In this document: positions 46,135 through 54,970 of the stretch, in pieces
How the letters are laid out: the number at the start of each line of letters is the position of its first letter
Numbering within the stretch: the stretch's first letter is position 1
DNA from: Streptomyces flavidovirens DSM 40150
GTDB taxonomy: Bacteria; Actinomycetota; Actinomycetes; Streptomycetales; Streptomycetaceae
DNA length: 64,000 nt
Direction: 5' to 3'
NCBI RefSeq assembly: GCF_000429085.1
Contig: NZ_AUBE01000007.1
Span: 62,001 to 126,000 of the forward strand
Made by a program: the position numbers and the translations under genes
Notes under the pieces: model-generated
Database searches by the model: none
What the model was told of the DNA's origin: nothing
The model's input: the letters and a program-made list of their open reading frames with translations, nothing else

Positions 46135-46683
46135 CTACGGCATCGGGATCTCGAAGTGCACGGTGCCGACGCCGGGGCCGTGTTCGCCCGTCGTGCGGGC
46201 GTCGAAGATCTCCTTGGCCATGCTGCGCCAGAAGGCCTCGGCGCCCTCCACGTCGACGTTGGTGTGCAGGTAGATGCTGTCGTAGCCGGGCGTCGCGGCG
46301 GCGAAGTCGCATGCCCGGCGCACCAGTGTCCGTGCCAGGCCGTGCCGCCGGTGTTCCGGCCGTACGTAGACCCGGACGAGCTGCGCGGTGGTCTTGGAGG
46401 GGTAGCGTTCGGCGAGCCAGCGGGGGTGCGGCGGATGCGCCGGCCCCGCCGACCGTACGCCGGTCGTCGCCACCACTTCACCGTCGTGCACGGCGACCAG
46501 CAACAGGTGGCGGGGGTCGTTCAGGTAGGTGTTCTCGATGTCGACGACGTCACGGTGCCATGCGGGTACGTAGCCGTATCCGAAGTCCCGGTAGAAGGTG
46601 TCGAGCATGAGTCGCCGTGCGCCGTCCACGTCGGCCGTGGTGGCGGGGCGCACGGTGTGGGACAGGTGCGTGGGGTGGCTCAT
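46135..46683 (-). CDS. GNAT-family N-acetyltransferase
   Basis: 182 residues from ATG 46683 with AGGAG upstream; the longer open frame to 46812 has no good start. GNAT motif A is visible at about residues 100-125: VRVYVRPEHRRHGLARTLVR with the RxxGxA pyrophosphate loop. It is followed by YLHTNVDVEGAEAFW, typical of motif B. Acceptor unknown. It is divergent from the metallophore-like operon and shares the intergenic region with the Zur-like box, so it may be co-regulated and could modify the product, but nothing proves that. Confidence 0.85.
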   Translation of the reverse strand: MSHPTHLSHTVRPATTADVDGARRLMLDTFYRDFGYGYVPAWHRDVVDIENTYLNDPRHLLLVAVHDGEVVATTGVRSAGPAHPPHPRWLAERYPSKTTAQLVRVYVRPEHRRHGLARTLVRRACDFAAATPGYDSIYLHTNVDVEGAEAFWRSMAKEIFDARTTGEHGPGVGTVHFEIPMP

Positions 46684-46876
46684 CGTGATTCTCCTGTTGC
46701 TCAGGGGGTCAGGGAGTGGGCAGTCCGGCCCGGCGCGATGAACTTGCCGCCGGCATCGTTCCGCCGGCCAGGGCGGCTCAGGCGACGGTGGTGGCAGGGG
46801 CGCACAGCGCACTTCGGGGGCGTACGGCGGGAGGCACGAGTCTCACATTCGGAGAAGCGACGTCACATCAGCTGAC

Positions 46877-46893
46877 AATGAAAACGATTGCCG
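46877..46893. promoter_or_regulatory. Zur-like operator upstream of metallophore-like operon
   Basis: AATGAAAACGATTGCCG differs at only three of 15 core positions from the box at 4361-4375 (AATGAAAATGATTGTCA). Outer arms GACAAT (46874-46879) and ATTGCC (46887-46892) form a dyad. It lies about 90 nt before the GTG of the first gene, nearly the same distance as in the other operon. Zur control is inferred. Confidence 0.6.
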
Positions 46894-46981
46894 ATAAGGT
46901 CCTCCTCGGTCAAGCGGGGTTGCCCCTTTCGGGGCGCCGCCGCGCGACAGGGCTTCAACCGTGCTGTCAGAAGGGGGATTT

Positions 46982-48238
46982 GTGGCTCATCTGCTGATGG
47001 TCGAGAGCTGGGTCGGATCGATGAGCAGACTGCTGCCGCGGTCCATTCGCGAGTCCGGTCACGAGTTCACGTTCCTGACCAGAGACCTGCACCACTACCT
47101 GCGTTCCGCGCCGGAGGGCGCCTCGCATCCGCTGCTCGCGGCCCGCCATGTGCTGACGGCCGAGACCAACGACACCGAGGCGCTGCTGTCCTTCGCCGAG
47201 CGGGCCCATGAACTGCTCCGCTTCGACGGAGTGATCACGTCCTGCGACTACTACCTGCGGACGGCCGCGCGGATCGCCGGCCGTCTGGGGCTGCCCGGCC
47301 CCGCACCCGAGGCCGTCGAGAACGCGTGCCGCAAGGATGTGACCCGCCGGGTCCTGGCCGAGGCCGGTCTGCCGGGACCGCGCTTCGCGGTGTGCGCGGA
47401 CTGGGCCGAGGCCGCCGACGCGGCCCGCGAGATCGGCTACCCGCTGGTGCTCAAGCCCGTGGACCTGTGCGCCGGCATGTTCGTACGCCGCGTCGACGAC
47501 GAGCCCGCGCTGGCGCACGCTTACCGGGCGCTCGCCGGCTTCCCCGTCAACGCCCGCGGACAGCGCCGCGATCCCGTTGTGCTGCTGGAGGAACTCCTCG
47601 AAGGACCGGAGGTCAGCGTCGAGACCGTGTCGTACGGCGGTACGGCGCATGTCGTCGGCGTCACCGACAAGAGCGTCGGCGGGGCCCCGGCCTTCATCGA
47701 GACCGGCCACATGTTCCCCGCCGCGCTGCCCCCGGCGGACACCGAAGCCGCCGTGGACACCGCACGCCTGGCCCTCAAGGCCCTTGGTCTCGACGGGGTC
47801 GTGGCCCACACCGAGATCAAGCTGACGGCCGAAGGGCCGCGCGTGGTCGAGGTCAACCCGCGCCCCGCCGGCAACCGCATCACCGAGCTCGTACGTCATG
47901 TGACCGGCATCGACCTCGCCGCCGCCTGCGTGGACGTCGCGATCGGCCGGGAACCGGACCTGCGCCGCCGGCCCACCGGCCTGAGCAGTGCGGCCATCGG
48001 CTTCCTGGTGCCGGACACGGACGGCGCGCTGGAGGCCATCGACGGCGCCGACACGGTGCGCGCGGCGGACGGCCTGCTGGAACTCCAGCTCGCCGACCCC
48101 GGTAAGGCGGTCAAGGCCGCGGGCAGCAACAACGAGTACCTCGGCCACGTCATGGCCGGTGACGCGCGGGGCCTGGGGGCCCGCGACCGCGTCGAAGCCC
48201 TCCTCGCCGGGCTTCGTCCCCGGGTGGTGACCCGATGA
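46982..48238 (+). CDS. ATP-grasp carboxylate-amine ligase
   Basis: 418 residues from GTG 46982, with AAGGGGG 4 nt before it. ATP-grasp features: ENACRKDVTRRVLAEAGLPG near residue 110, LVLKPVDLCAGMFVRRV (nucleotide lysine and glycine-containing loop), LLEELLEGPEVSVETV, and the metal-binding EVNPRPAGNRITELV near 295. Such enzymes activate a carboxylate as acyl phosphate and join it to an amine, making amide or peptide bonds without a ribosome or carrier protein. It is first in the ten-gene unit behind the Zur-like box and overlaps the next gene by 4 bp. Substrates unknown. Confidence 0.88.
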   Translation: MAHLLMVESWVGSMSRLLPRSIRESGHEFTFLTRDLHHYLRSAPEGASHPLLAARHVLTAETNDTEALLSFAERAHELLRFDGVITSCDYYLRTAARIAGRLGLPGPAPEAVENACRKDVTRRVLAEAGLPGPRFAVCADWAEAADAAREIGYPLVLKPVDLCAGMFVRRVDDEPALAHAYRALAGFPVNARGQRRDPVVLLEELLEGPEVSVETVSYGGTAHVVGVTDKSVGGAPAFIETGHMFPAALPPADTEAAVDTARLALKALGLDGVVAHTEIKLTAEGPRVVEVNPRPAGNRITELVRHVTGIDLAAACVDVAIGREPDLRRRPTGLSSAAIGFLVPDTDGALEAIDGADTVRAADGLLELQLADPGKAVKAAGSNNEYLGHVMAGDARGLGARDRVEALLAGLRPRVVTR

Positions 48239-49068
48239 CCACCCTCACGGACATAGGCGTCACGGCCCCCTCGTACGACGAACTCGTCGCACTCGTCCTC
48301 GGCGGCGCCATCGGCCCCGACCCGCGCACCGAGCGGATCGCGGTGGCGTTCACCACCCGTCAGGCCGTACGGCACGAGGGGCGCAGCGGCGGCTACCGCA
48401 ACGAAGTGCTGAGCCTGCGCCTGGCCGAAGCCGTGGGCTCCTGCGCGGTCGAGCCGGGCGGGCTGCCCGACGGCGCCGTGGACGACTGTGTCGGCGCGGA
48501 CATCGCCCGCCTCCTGGAACACGAACTGCTGCCGGTACGGGTCGCCGCCCTCGACGCGTACCTGATGCACGCCCTGCCCCACACCCCCGTCAACGGAGCG
48601 CGGTCCTGCCCGCTGCCCGCCGGTACGTCGCTGGAGAAGTCGCGGGCGAGGGCCAAGGCCGTCGTCGAGCTGATCGACGCCGCGCCCGGCGCCACCGTGC
48701 TCGTGGTCGGTGTGGTCAACTCGCTGCTGGAGGCGCTGCGGGCGCGCGGCCTGGCGTACGTACCCTGCGACCTCAAGGGCGGCACGACCGAGTGGGGCGA
48801 GCCGGTACGCACCGACGCCCTGGCGGAGCTGGAGCGCTGCGACGCGGTCCTCGCCTCCGGCATGACCCTCGGCAACGGCAGCTTCGAGCCCCTGCGGCAA
48901 CACGCACAGCGCCACGGCACACCGCTGGTGATGTTCGCGCAGACCGGCAGCGCCGTGCTGCCCCGCCTGATCGGCGCCGGGGTGAGCGCGGTGTGCGCGG
49001 AGCCGTACCCCTTCTTCTGGCTGGACGGCGGGCCGGGGACCATCCACCGCTACGGAGCCGCCCTGTGA
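48235..49068 (+). CDS. DUF364-like Rossmann-fold protein, putative heavy-metal chelation family
   Basis: 277 residues. The C-terminal half resembles DUF364 (PF04016): a Rossmann-like strand-loop (ATVLVVGVVNSLLEALRARG), CDLKGG, AVLASGMTLGNGSFEPL, and the ending EPYPFFWLDGG. Structural work on a DUF364 protein suggested an active site between an enolase-N-like and a Rossmann-like domain and a possible role in heavy-metal chelation; the function is unproven. The N-terminal 100 residues contain VGADIARLLEHELLPVRVAAL. Its place between an ATP-grasp ligase and a PLP enzyme suggests it builds or handles a chelating small molecule. 4-bp overlaps on both sides. Confidence 0.75.
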   Translation: MTTLTDIGVTAPSYDELVALVLGGAIGPDPRTERIAVAFTTRQAVRHEGRSGGYRNEVLSLRLAEAVGSCAVEPGGLPDGAVDDCVGADIARLLEHELLPVRVAALDAYLMHALPHTPVNGARSCPLPAGTSLEKSRARAKAVVELIDAAPGATVLVVGVVNSLLEALRARGLAYVPCDLKGGTTEWGEPVRTDALAELERCDAVLASGMTLGNGSFEPLRQHAQRHGTPLVMFAQTGSAVLPRLIGAGVSAVCAEPYPFFWLDGGPGTIHRYGAAL

Positions 49069-50156
49069 CCACGGCCGTCCTCAGCTCCGCAAGCACCTCC
49101 GGCAACCGGGAAATGCTCGGCCTGCTCGGCCGCACCCCGCTCGCCCGCGTCACCGTCGACCTGCCGTGCCCGCAGCCCGGCTTCTGGGCCAAGCTCGAAG
49201 GACTCGGCGTCGGCGGCATGAAGGCACGGGCCGCCGTCTCCATGCTGCTCGGCGCCAAGGAACGCGGCGAACTGCGGCCCGGCGCACCGGTGGTGGAATC
49301 CACGTCCGGGACGCTCGGCATCGGCCTCGCCTTCGCCGGGCAGGCCCTGGGCCACCCGATCGTGCTGGTCGGCGACATCGAGCTGGAGCCCTCGATGCGG
49401 CAACTGCTGCGCACGTACGGCATCCGCCTGGAGCTGGTCGACCGCCCGGCGGCCGAGGGCGGCTGGCAGGCCGCGAGACTCGCCAGGCTGCGGGAACTGC
49501 TGGCGCTGCTCCCGGACGCGTACTGGCCCGACCAGTACAACAACCCCGACAACACCGCCGGTTACGCGTCCCTGGCGGCCGAACTGGCCACGCAGCTCGA
49601 CCACCTCGACGTACTGGTGTGCAGCGTCGGAACCGGCGGCCACAGCGCGGGCATCATCGGACCGCTGCGGCGGCACTGGCCGGAGCTGCGCCTCATCGGC
49701 GTGGACGCCACCGGCTCGACGATCTTCGGACAGCCCGCCAGATCACGGCTCATGCGCGGCCTGGGCAGCAGCATCCACCCGCGCAACGTCGCCTACGACG
49801 CCTTCGACGAGGTGCACTGGGTCGGCCCCGCCGAGGCCGCCGACGCCTGCCGGCGGATGGCCGTCGGCAACTTCGTCAGCGGCGGCTGGAGCTCCGGGGC
49901 GGCGGCGCTCGTCGCGGCCTGGGCCGCCCGCGTCCACCCGGGGGCCGTCGTCGCCACCGTCTTCCCCGACGGACCGCACCGCTATCTCGGCAGCGTGTAC
50001 GACGACGACTTCGCCGCCACCCACGGCATCGACCCGGCCACCGCCGTCACCCGCCCCGTCGAGATTCCGCACCCGCGGGCGGTGGAGGCCACCGGATGGG
50101 CCCGGTGCGGCGCGGTCACCGATCCACTCGACACCCCTGGGAAAGAGAACCCGTGA
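49065..50156 (+). CDS. PLP-dependent cysteine-synthase-like enzyme
   Basis: 363 residues from GTG 49065 (4-bp overlap). Fold-type II PLP enzyme: GRTPLARV at the N-terminus, the Schiff-base lysine in GVGGMK53AR (canonical GSxKDR), the substrate loop STSGTLGIGLA (canonical TSGNTG), and phosphate-binding GTGGHSAG. The altered loop indicates a substrate other than O-acetylserine sulfhydrylation. Relatives such as SbnA make diaminopropionate precursors for metallophores by beta-replacement. Here there is no ornithine-cyclodeaminase-like partner, so the chemistry must differ. I infer a beta-replacement step on an activated serine or homologue. Confidence 0.85.
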   Translation: MTTAVLSSASTSGNREMLGLLGRTPLARVTVDLPCPQPGFWAKLEGLGVGGMKARAAVSMLLGAKERGELRPGAPVVESTSGTLGIGLAFAGQALGHPIVLVGDIELEPSMRQLLRTYGIRLELVDRPAAEGGWQAARLARLRELLALLPDAYWPDQYNNPDNTAGYASLAAELATQLDHLDVLVCSVGTGGHSAGIIGPLRRHWPELRLIGVDATGSTIFGQPARSRLMRGLGSSIHPRNVAYDAFDEVHWVGPAEAADACRRMAVGNFVSGGWSSGAAALVAAWAARVHPGAVVATVFPDGPHRYLGSVYDDDFAATHGIDPATAVTRPVEIPHPRAVEATGWARCGAVTDPLDTPGKENP

Positions 50157-51211
50157 AGGCAGGCCGGCGTACCGTACATCTCGAACTCACCGAGCCGCTG
50201 CGCATCTCCCGTTCCACCATGGCGTCCCGCCAGGCCGTGTGGCTGTCCGTCGAGCACGAGGGGCAGCGCGGCCACGGAGAAGCGGTCACCAGCGTGTACT
50301 ACGGCCTCGACGCCGTGACGCTGGGGCGGCTGCTGCAGGTGGAGTCCCAGTGGCTGGCCGGCTTCACCGACCCGGAGACCGCGCTGGAAGCCTTCCGGGG
50401 CGGAGACCGGGAGGGCGCCGCTCCGCCCGCCGTGACGGCGGCCGTGGAGTCCGCGCTGCTGGACCTCGTGGGCAAGCGCGCGGGCGTCCCGGTCCACCAG
50501 CTCCTCGGCGCGCGCGGTGCCCCGCCCGCCGCCGCGACCGCCCGCACCATCGGCATCACCACACCGGGGCGGGCCGAAGCCCAGGCCGCCCGGCTCGTAC
50601 GGGACGGATTCTCCGTCCTCAAGCTCAAGGCCGGCGCCCCGGACCCGGCCGACGACCTGGAACGCGTACGAGCCGTACGCGCCGCCGCTCCGCACGCACG
50701 GCTGCTGCTGGACCCCAACGGAGCGTGGAGCACCGACACGGCGGAGCAACTGCTTGACCGCTTCGCGGAGTTGGGCGTCGAGGCCGTCGAGCAGCCCCTG
50801 CCGCCCGGTGACCCCGAGGCACTGGCGAAGCTCGCGGAACGCTCACCGCTTCCCGTCATCGCCGACGAGGACGCCGTCGACTACGAGGACGCCCGCCGCC
50901 TCGCCGGACGCGTCCAGGGCATCAACGTCAAACTCGCCAAGTGCGGCGGGGTGAGCGCCGCTCTGCGGATCGCCGAACTGATCTCCGGCACGGGCACCGG
51001 GCTGATGCTCGGCTGCCTGACCGCCAGCACGCTCGGCATCGCCCCCGCCGTCCACCTCGCCGACCGTGCCCGCTGGGTCGACCTCGACGGGCATCTGCTG
51101 CTCGCCAAGGACCCGTGGACCGGTATCGGCGGGACCGACGGCACCGTACGGGCGAGCCGGAACCCCGGTCTCGGAGTGCGTCCGTACGGCGGCGAGGAGG
51201 CGCGGGCGTGA
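50153..51211 (+). CDS. Enolase-superfamily enzyme, dipeptide-epimerase-like
   Basis: 352 residues from GTG 50153. N-terminal capping domain (about 1-120) and a barrel domain with the muconate-lactonising/dipeptide-epimerase catalytic set: K157-x-K159 in VLKLKAG, metal ligands D187 (LLDPNGAW), E213 (VEQPLP) and D238 (ADEDA), and K260 or K263 in INVKLAKCGG. These abstract a proton alpha to a carboxylate, giving epimerisation or racemisation, or syn-elimination. In this operon it may epimerise a peptide or an N-substituted amino acid made by the ligase. It overlaps neighbours by 4 bp at both ends. Confidence 0.87.
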   Translation: MKAGRRTVHLELTEPLRISRSTMASRQAVWLSVEHEGQRGHGEAVTSVYYGLDAVTLGRLLQVESQWLAGFTDPETALEAFRGGDREGAAPPAVTAAVESALLDLVGKRAGVPVHQLLGARGAPPAAATARTIGITTPGRAEAQAARLVRDGFSVLKLKAGAPDPADDLERVRAVRAAAPHARLLLDPNGAWSTDTAEQLLDRFAELGVEAVEQPLPPGDPEALAKLAERSPLPVIADEDAVDYEDARRLAGRVQGINVKLAKCGGVSAALRIAELISGTGTGLMLGCLTASTLGIAPAVHLADRARWVDLDGHLLLAKDPWTGIGGTDGTVRASRNPGLGVRPYGGEEARA

Positions 51212-52485
51212 AGACGTGGCACGAGATACGCGGCTTCCCGGTCGCGATCCGGCTCCTCCTGGTCAACCAGCTCGGCGTCAACACCGGCTTCTACCTGCTC
51301 ATCCCGTACCTCGCGCTGCACCTGAGCGAGGACCTGGGAATGTCGGCGGCCGTCGTCGGCATCGTGCTCGGCGTACGCAACCTCAGCCAGCAGGGGCTGT
51401 TCCTCATCGGCGGATCGGCATCGGACAGGCTGGGAGCGCGCGGCGTCATCATCGCCGGATGCGCCCTGCGCACCGTCGGCTTCGGGCTGTTCGCGCTCGG
51501 CGACGGACTGCCCGTACTCCTCGCCGCTTCCGTGCTCAGCGGACTGGCCGGGGCGCTGTTCAACCCGGCCGTGCGGGCGTATCTCGCCCTGGAGGCGGGG
51601 GAGCGCAAGGCGGAGGCGTTCGCCCTGTTCAACGTCTTCGCCTCCACCGGCGCCCTCATCGGGCCGCTGCTCGGCAGCGCCCTGCTCCTCGTCGGCTTCC
51701 GTGCCTCCGCGCTCATCGCGGCCGGGATATTCGCCGTACTCACGGTCGCTCAAGCGATGGTGCTCCCGGCCCGGAAGGCCGTACCGAGCGGGAACAGCGT
51801 CGTCGCCGACTGGCGGGAGGTGGTCGGCAACCGGGGATTCATGGCGTTCGCCCTGGCCATGGTCGGCCTGTTCACCATGGAGAACCAGCTTTACCTGCTG
51901 CTGCCGGACGGCGCCCGGCGGGCCACCGGCTGGGACGGCGCGGCCGGGCTCATCTTCCTCGTCGGCACCCTCACCCACCTCTGGCTTCAGCTACGCATCA
52001 CCCGCGCACTGAAGGAGCGGGGCAGCAGAGCACGATGGATCAGCGCCGGACTCGCGCTGATGGGACTGTCCTTCATACCGCCGATGGTGGTGTCGGGCTA
52101 CGGGACGGCTCCCGACGGCCTCGCGGACGCGGCGCTGCGCGCCCTGCCCGTCCTGGCCGGCGCCCTGCTGCTCTACGTGGGCGTGATGACCGCCCAGCCG
52201 TTCGTGATGGAACTGATCCCCGACTTCGGGCGGCCGGAGCTCACCGGCACGTACTTCGGCCTGTTCTACGTGGTCTCCGGCATCGCCGCCGCCGTCGGCA
52301 ACACGGTCGTCGGCTGGGCCATGGACGCCGGTGAGCAAGCGGACGCGCCCTGGCTGCCCTGGATGTGCTGCGCGGTGTCCGGGCTCGCCTCCGCGGGCGG
52401 CGTGGCCTGGCTGCACCGCCGCCGGATTCTTCCCGGCCGCCCCGTGACCGTACCCGTGACAGCACGAGAAGCGAGCGACGCATGA
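51208..52485 (+). CDS. MFS transporter, probable metabolite exporter
   Basis: 425 residues from GTG 51208 with twelve predicted membrane segments. The MFS loop motif between helices 2 and 3 (GGSASDRLGARGVI) is clear, and PLLGSALLLVGFRAS marks helix 5-6. Its place between biosynthetic enzymes and the binding protein mirrors CntE-type exporters in opine-metallophore loci, so it is the likely exit route for the product. Drug efflux cannot be excluded by sequence. 4-bp overlaps at both ends. Confidence 0.88.
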   Translation: MKTWHEIRGFPVAIRLLLVNQLGVNTGFYLLIPYLALHLSEDLGMSAAVVGIVLGVRNLSQQGLFLIGGSASDRLGARGVIIAGCALRTVGFGLFALGDGLPVLLAASVLSGLAGALFNPAVRAYLALEAGERKAEAFALFNVFASTGALIGPLLGSALLLVGFRASALIAAGIFAVLTVAQAMVLPARKAVPSGNSVVADWREVVGNRGFMAFALAMVGLFTMENQLYLLLPDGARRATGWDGAAGLIFLVGTLTHLWLQLRITRALKERGSRARWISAGLALMGLSFIPPMVVSGYGTAPDGLADAALRALPVLAGALLLYVGVMTAQPFVMELIPDFGRPELTGTYFGLFYVVSGIAAAVGNTVVGWAMDAGEQADAPWLPWMCCAVSGLASAGGVAWLHRRRILPGRPVTVPVTAREASDA

Positions 52486-53291
52486 CCACCACTGCCGCGA
52501 GCACTGCCGCGAACCTGCTCACCGACAACCCCGAGCTCTACGAGGCCCGCTTCCCCGACCGCGAACGGATCGCCGGGCGCTGGGCCGAGGACTGCCTGCG
52601 GCGGTACGGGGCGGGCGAGCGCGTCCTGGACATCGGCTGCGGCACCGGCCGCGACGCCGCGCACCTGCACCGCGCCGGCCGGACGGTCACCGGCGCCGAC
52701 CTGTCCGACACGATGCTGGAGTACGCCCGCGCCCACCACCCGGGACCCGAGTACGTCCGGGCCGACCTGCGCCAATTCGACCTCGGGCAGCAGCCGTTCG
52801 ACGCCGTGGTGTGCCTGGACAGCGCGCTGCTGTACTGCCACACCAACGAGGAACTCGACGGGTTCCTGGCCTCCTGCCGCCGCTGCCTGACGCCCGGCGG
52901 CCTGCTCGTCGCGGAAATGCGCAACGGAGCCTTCTTCCTCGGCCGTACGGAACTGCTCGACGCCCCGACCACCAACCGCTTCACCTGGCAGGGCACCGTC
53001 TACCGCTCCACCACCACCCTGTACGTCGACCGGACCGCGCAGCTCCTGCGCCGCACGCGGACCTGGACCGCCGACGACGGCTGCCCGCCGGTCGAGCAGC
53101 GATCCGCCTGGCGGCTGCTCTTCCCCCAGGAACTGCGCCACGTCCTGGCCGCCCACGGTTTCGAGGTGCTCGCCCTGTACGACGGGCCGGGGCCCCGCAC
53201 CGAGCCGCCGTGGCGGGAGGGCGACCTCCCGGCCGAGACCGCCGACGCGGACCGGCTGCACCTCGTGGCCCGCCTGACGCACCACCGCTGA
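52482..53291 (+). CDS. Class I SAM-dependent methyltransferase
   Basis: 269 residues from ATG 52482. Rossmann methyltransferase fold: SAM-binding VLDIGCGTGRDAAHLH (motif I, about residues 48-63), GADLSDTMLEYAR with the acidic ribose-binding residue, and FDAVVCLDSALLYC (motif IV). Fits small-molecule N-, O- or C-methylation. As last of the six biosynthetic/export genes, it probably decorates the product. The stop lies 56 nt before the binding-protein start, the largest gap in the operon, which could hold a second translation signal (AGCAAGGA at about 53331). Confidence 0.88.
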   Translation: MTTTAASTAANLLTDNPELYEARFPDRERIAGRWAEDCLRRYGAGERVLDIGCGTGRDAAHLHRAGRTVTGADLSDTMLEYARAHHPGPEYVRADLRQFDLGQQPFDAVVCLDSALLYCHTNEELDGFLASCRRCLTPGGLLVAEMRNGAFFLGRTELLDAPTTNRFTWQGTVYRSTTTLYVDRTAQLLRRTRTWTADDGCPPVEQRSAWRLLFPQELRHVLAAHGFEVLALYDGPGPRTEPPWREGDLPAETADADRLHLVARLTHHR

Positions 53292-53347
53292 CCCCACGCG
53301 CCCGCCCCCCACGCCTTCATTCCGCTCACACCAGCAAGGACACCGCC

Positions 53348-53403
53348 ATGAACGACGTCCCCATGAACGACGCGCCCGTGAACGACGCGCCCGTGAACGA
53401 CCC
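53348..53403 (+). repeat. 15-bp tandem repeat carrying four in-frame start codons
   Basis: Units begin at 53348, 53363, 53378 and 53393 with ATG, ATG, GTG, GTG, each followed by AACGACG or AACGACC. It encodes the non-conserved N-terminus of the binding protein's signal region. Confidence 0.85.
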
Positions 53404-54970
53404 CCGCTTCCCAGGTCTGCGGCGCCGCGGCTTCCTCGCCGTCGCCGGCGGCGCGGCCGGCCTCGGCGCGCTCGCGCTCACCGGATGCGCCGGCTCCAGT
53501 ACCGCCGGCACCTCGGGCAAGGCCGACGGCAAGCCCAAGCGCGGCGGACGACTGCGCGCCGCCTTCGCCGGCGGCGGCGCGAGCGAGACCCTCGACCCGC
53601 ACCTGAGCAACCTCTTCGCCGATGTCGCCCGCGCCAAGGCCCTGTTCGACAAGCTCGCCGACTACGGCCCCGACCTGTCCGCCCAGCCGCGCCTCGCCTC
53701 CAAGTGGGAGCCGAACGCGGGACTGGACCGCTGGAAGGTCACCCTCCGGGAGGCCACCTTCCACAACGGCAAGCCGGTCACCGCCCAGGACGTCCTCTAC
53801 AGCTACCGCCGCATCACCGACCCCAAGAAGGCGTACCGCGCCAAGGCGTCCCTGGAGCCCATCGACCTCAGGGCGAGCCGCGCCGTGGACCAGCGGACCG
53901 TCGAATTCGTCCTCAAGCGCCCCACCGCCGAATTCCCCAACCTGCTCGCGGCGTTCGGCGCATACATCGTCCCCGAGGGCGCCCAGGACTTCGACGAGAA
54001 GCCGGTCGGCAGCGGCCCGTTCCGTTTCGTCTCCTTCGCCCCCGGCAAGTCGGCCGTCTGCAAGCGCAACGAGGACTACTGGGACGGCGCCCCGTACCTC
54101 GACGAACTGGAATTCGTCGTCGCCAACGAGGAGTCCGCCCGTATCAACGCCCTCCTCGGCGGCCAGGTCGAGTACGCCCACGAACTCAACCCCACCACCG
54201 CCCGCGCCCACGAGGACCAGGGCCAGGTCCAGATCGTCCGGCTGCGCAACAGCGCCATGCAGTCGTTCGCGATGAAGACCGACCGCAAGCCCTTCGACGA
54301 CAAGCGGGTACGTGAGGCGTTCTTCCTGATCGCCGACCGCAAGGAGCTGGTCGACGGCGCCCTGTCCGGTGCCGGCGAGATCGGCAACGACCTGTTCGGC
54401 AAGGGATACGAGTACTACGCCGACAGCCTGCCCCAGCGCGAACAGGACATCGACCGCGCCAAGGCACTCCTGAAGCAGGCCGGTGCCGCGGACCTCAAGG
54501 TCACCCTCGACACCTCGCCCGTCGCCGCCGGATTCACCGAGGCCGCCGCCATCTTCCGCGACCAGGCCGCCAAGGCGGGCGTCACGGTCCGGATCAAGAC
54601 CGGCAGCAAGGACAGCTACTGGAAGGACATCCTCGACTCCGGCACCCTCTGCTCCTACCGCTCCGGTGCCATGCCCATCGAGGCACACATCTCCCAGCGC
54701 CTGCTGACCGGCTCCACCACCAACGCCACCAAGTGGCAGCACAAGGACTTCGACGACCTGTACCAGCAGGCGCAGTCCACCAAGGACAAGCAGCAGCGCG
54801 CCGCCGTCTACGAGCGCATGCAGCGCCGCCTGTACGCCGAAGGCGGCTTCCTGGTCTGGGGCTTCGCCGACTGGATCCTCGCCACCGCCCGTAACGTCCG
54901 GGGCGTCGAGGCAAAGGCGCCCGCCAACTCCCTCGACTGGGCCCGCTTCGACAAGGTCTGGCTGGCGTGA
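53348..54970 (+). CDS. Substrate-binding lipoprotein of the metallophore-like importer, SBP family 5
   Basis: 540 residues from ATG 53348 (CAAGGA upstream). Signal with LRRRGFLAVAGGAAG and lipobox LALTGC. The mature part is of the DppA/NikA/CntA family, with VTLREATFHNGKPVTAQDVL near residue 135. It is paralogous to 2708-4267. Its first residues are a four-fold tandem repeat (MNDVP-MNDAP-VNDAP-VND) where each repeat begins with a possible start codon, so the true start may be any of four. It would capture the metal-loaded product for re-uptake. Followed by the permease with a 4-bp overlap. Confidence 0.92.
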   Translation: MNDVPMNDAPVNDAPVNDPRFPGLRRRGFLAVAGGAAGLGALALTGCAGSSTAGTSGKADGKPKRGGRLRAAFAGGGASETLDPHLSNLFADVARAKALFDKLADYGPDLSAQPRLASKWEPNAGLDRWKVTLREATFHNGKPVTAQDVLYSYRRITDPKKAYRAKASLEPIDLRASRAVDQRTVEFVLKRPTAEFPNLLAAFGAYIVPEGAQDFDEKPVGSGPFRFVSFAPGKSAVCKRNEDYWDGAPYLDELEFVVANEESARINALLGGQVEYAHELNPTTARAHEDQGQVQIVRLRNSAMQSFAMKTDRKPFDDKRVREAFFLIADRKELVDGALSGAGEIGNDLFGKGYEYYADSLPQREQDIDRAKALLKQAGAADLKVTLDTSPVAAGFTEAAAIFRDQAAKAGVTVRIKTGSKDSYWKDILDSGTLCSYRSGAMPIEAHISQRLLTGSTTNATKWQHKDFDDLYQQAQSTKDKQQRAAVYERMQRRLYAEGGFLVWGFADWILATARNVRGVEAKAPANSLDWARFDKVWLA

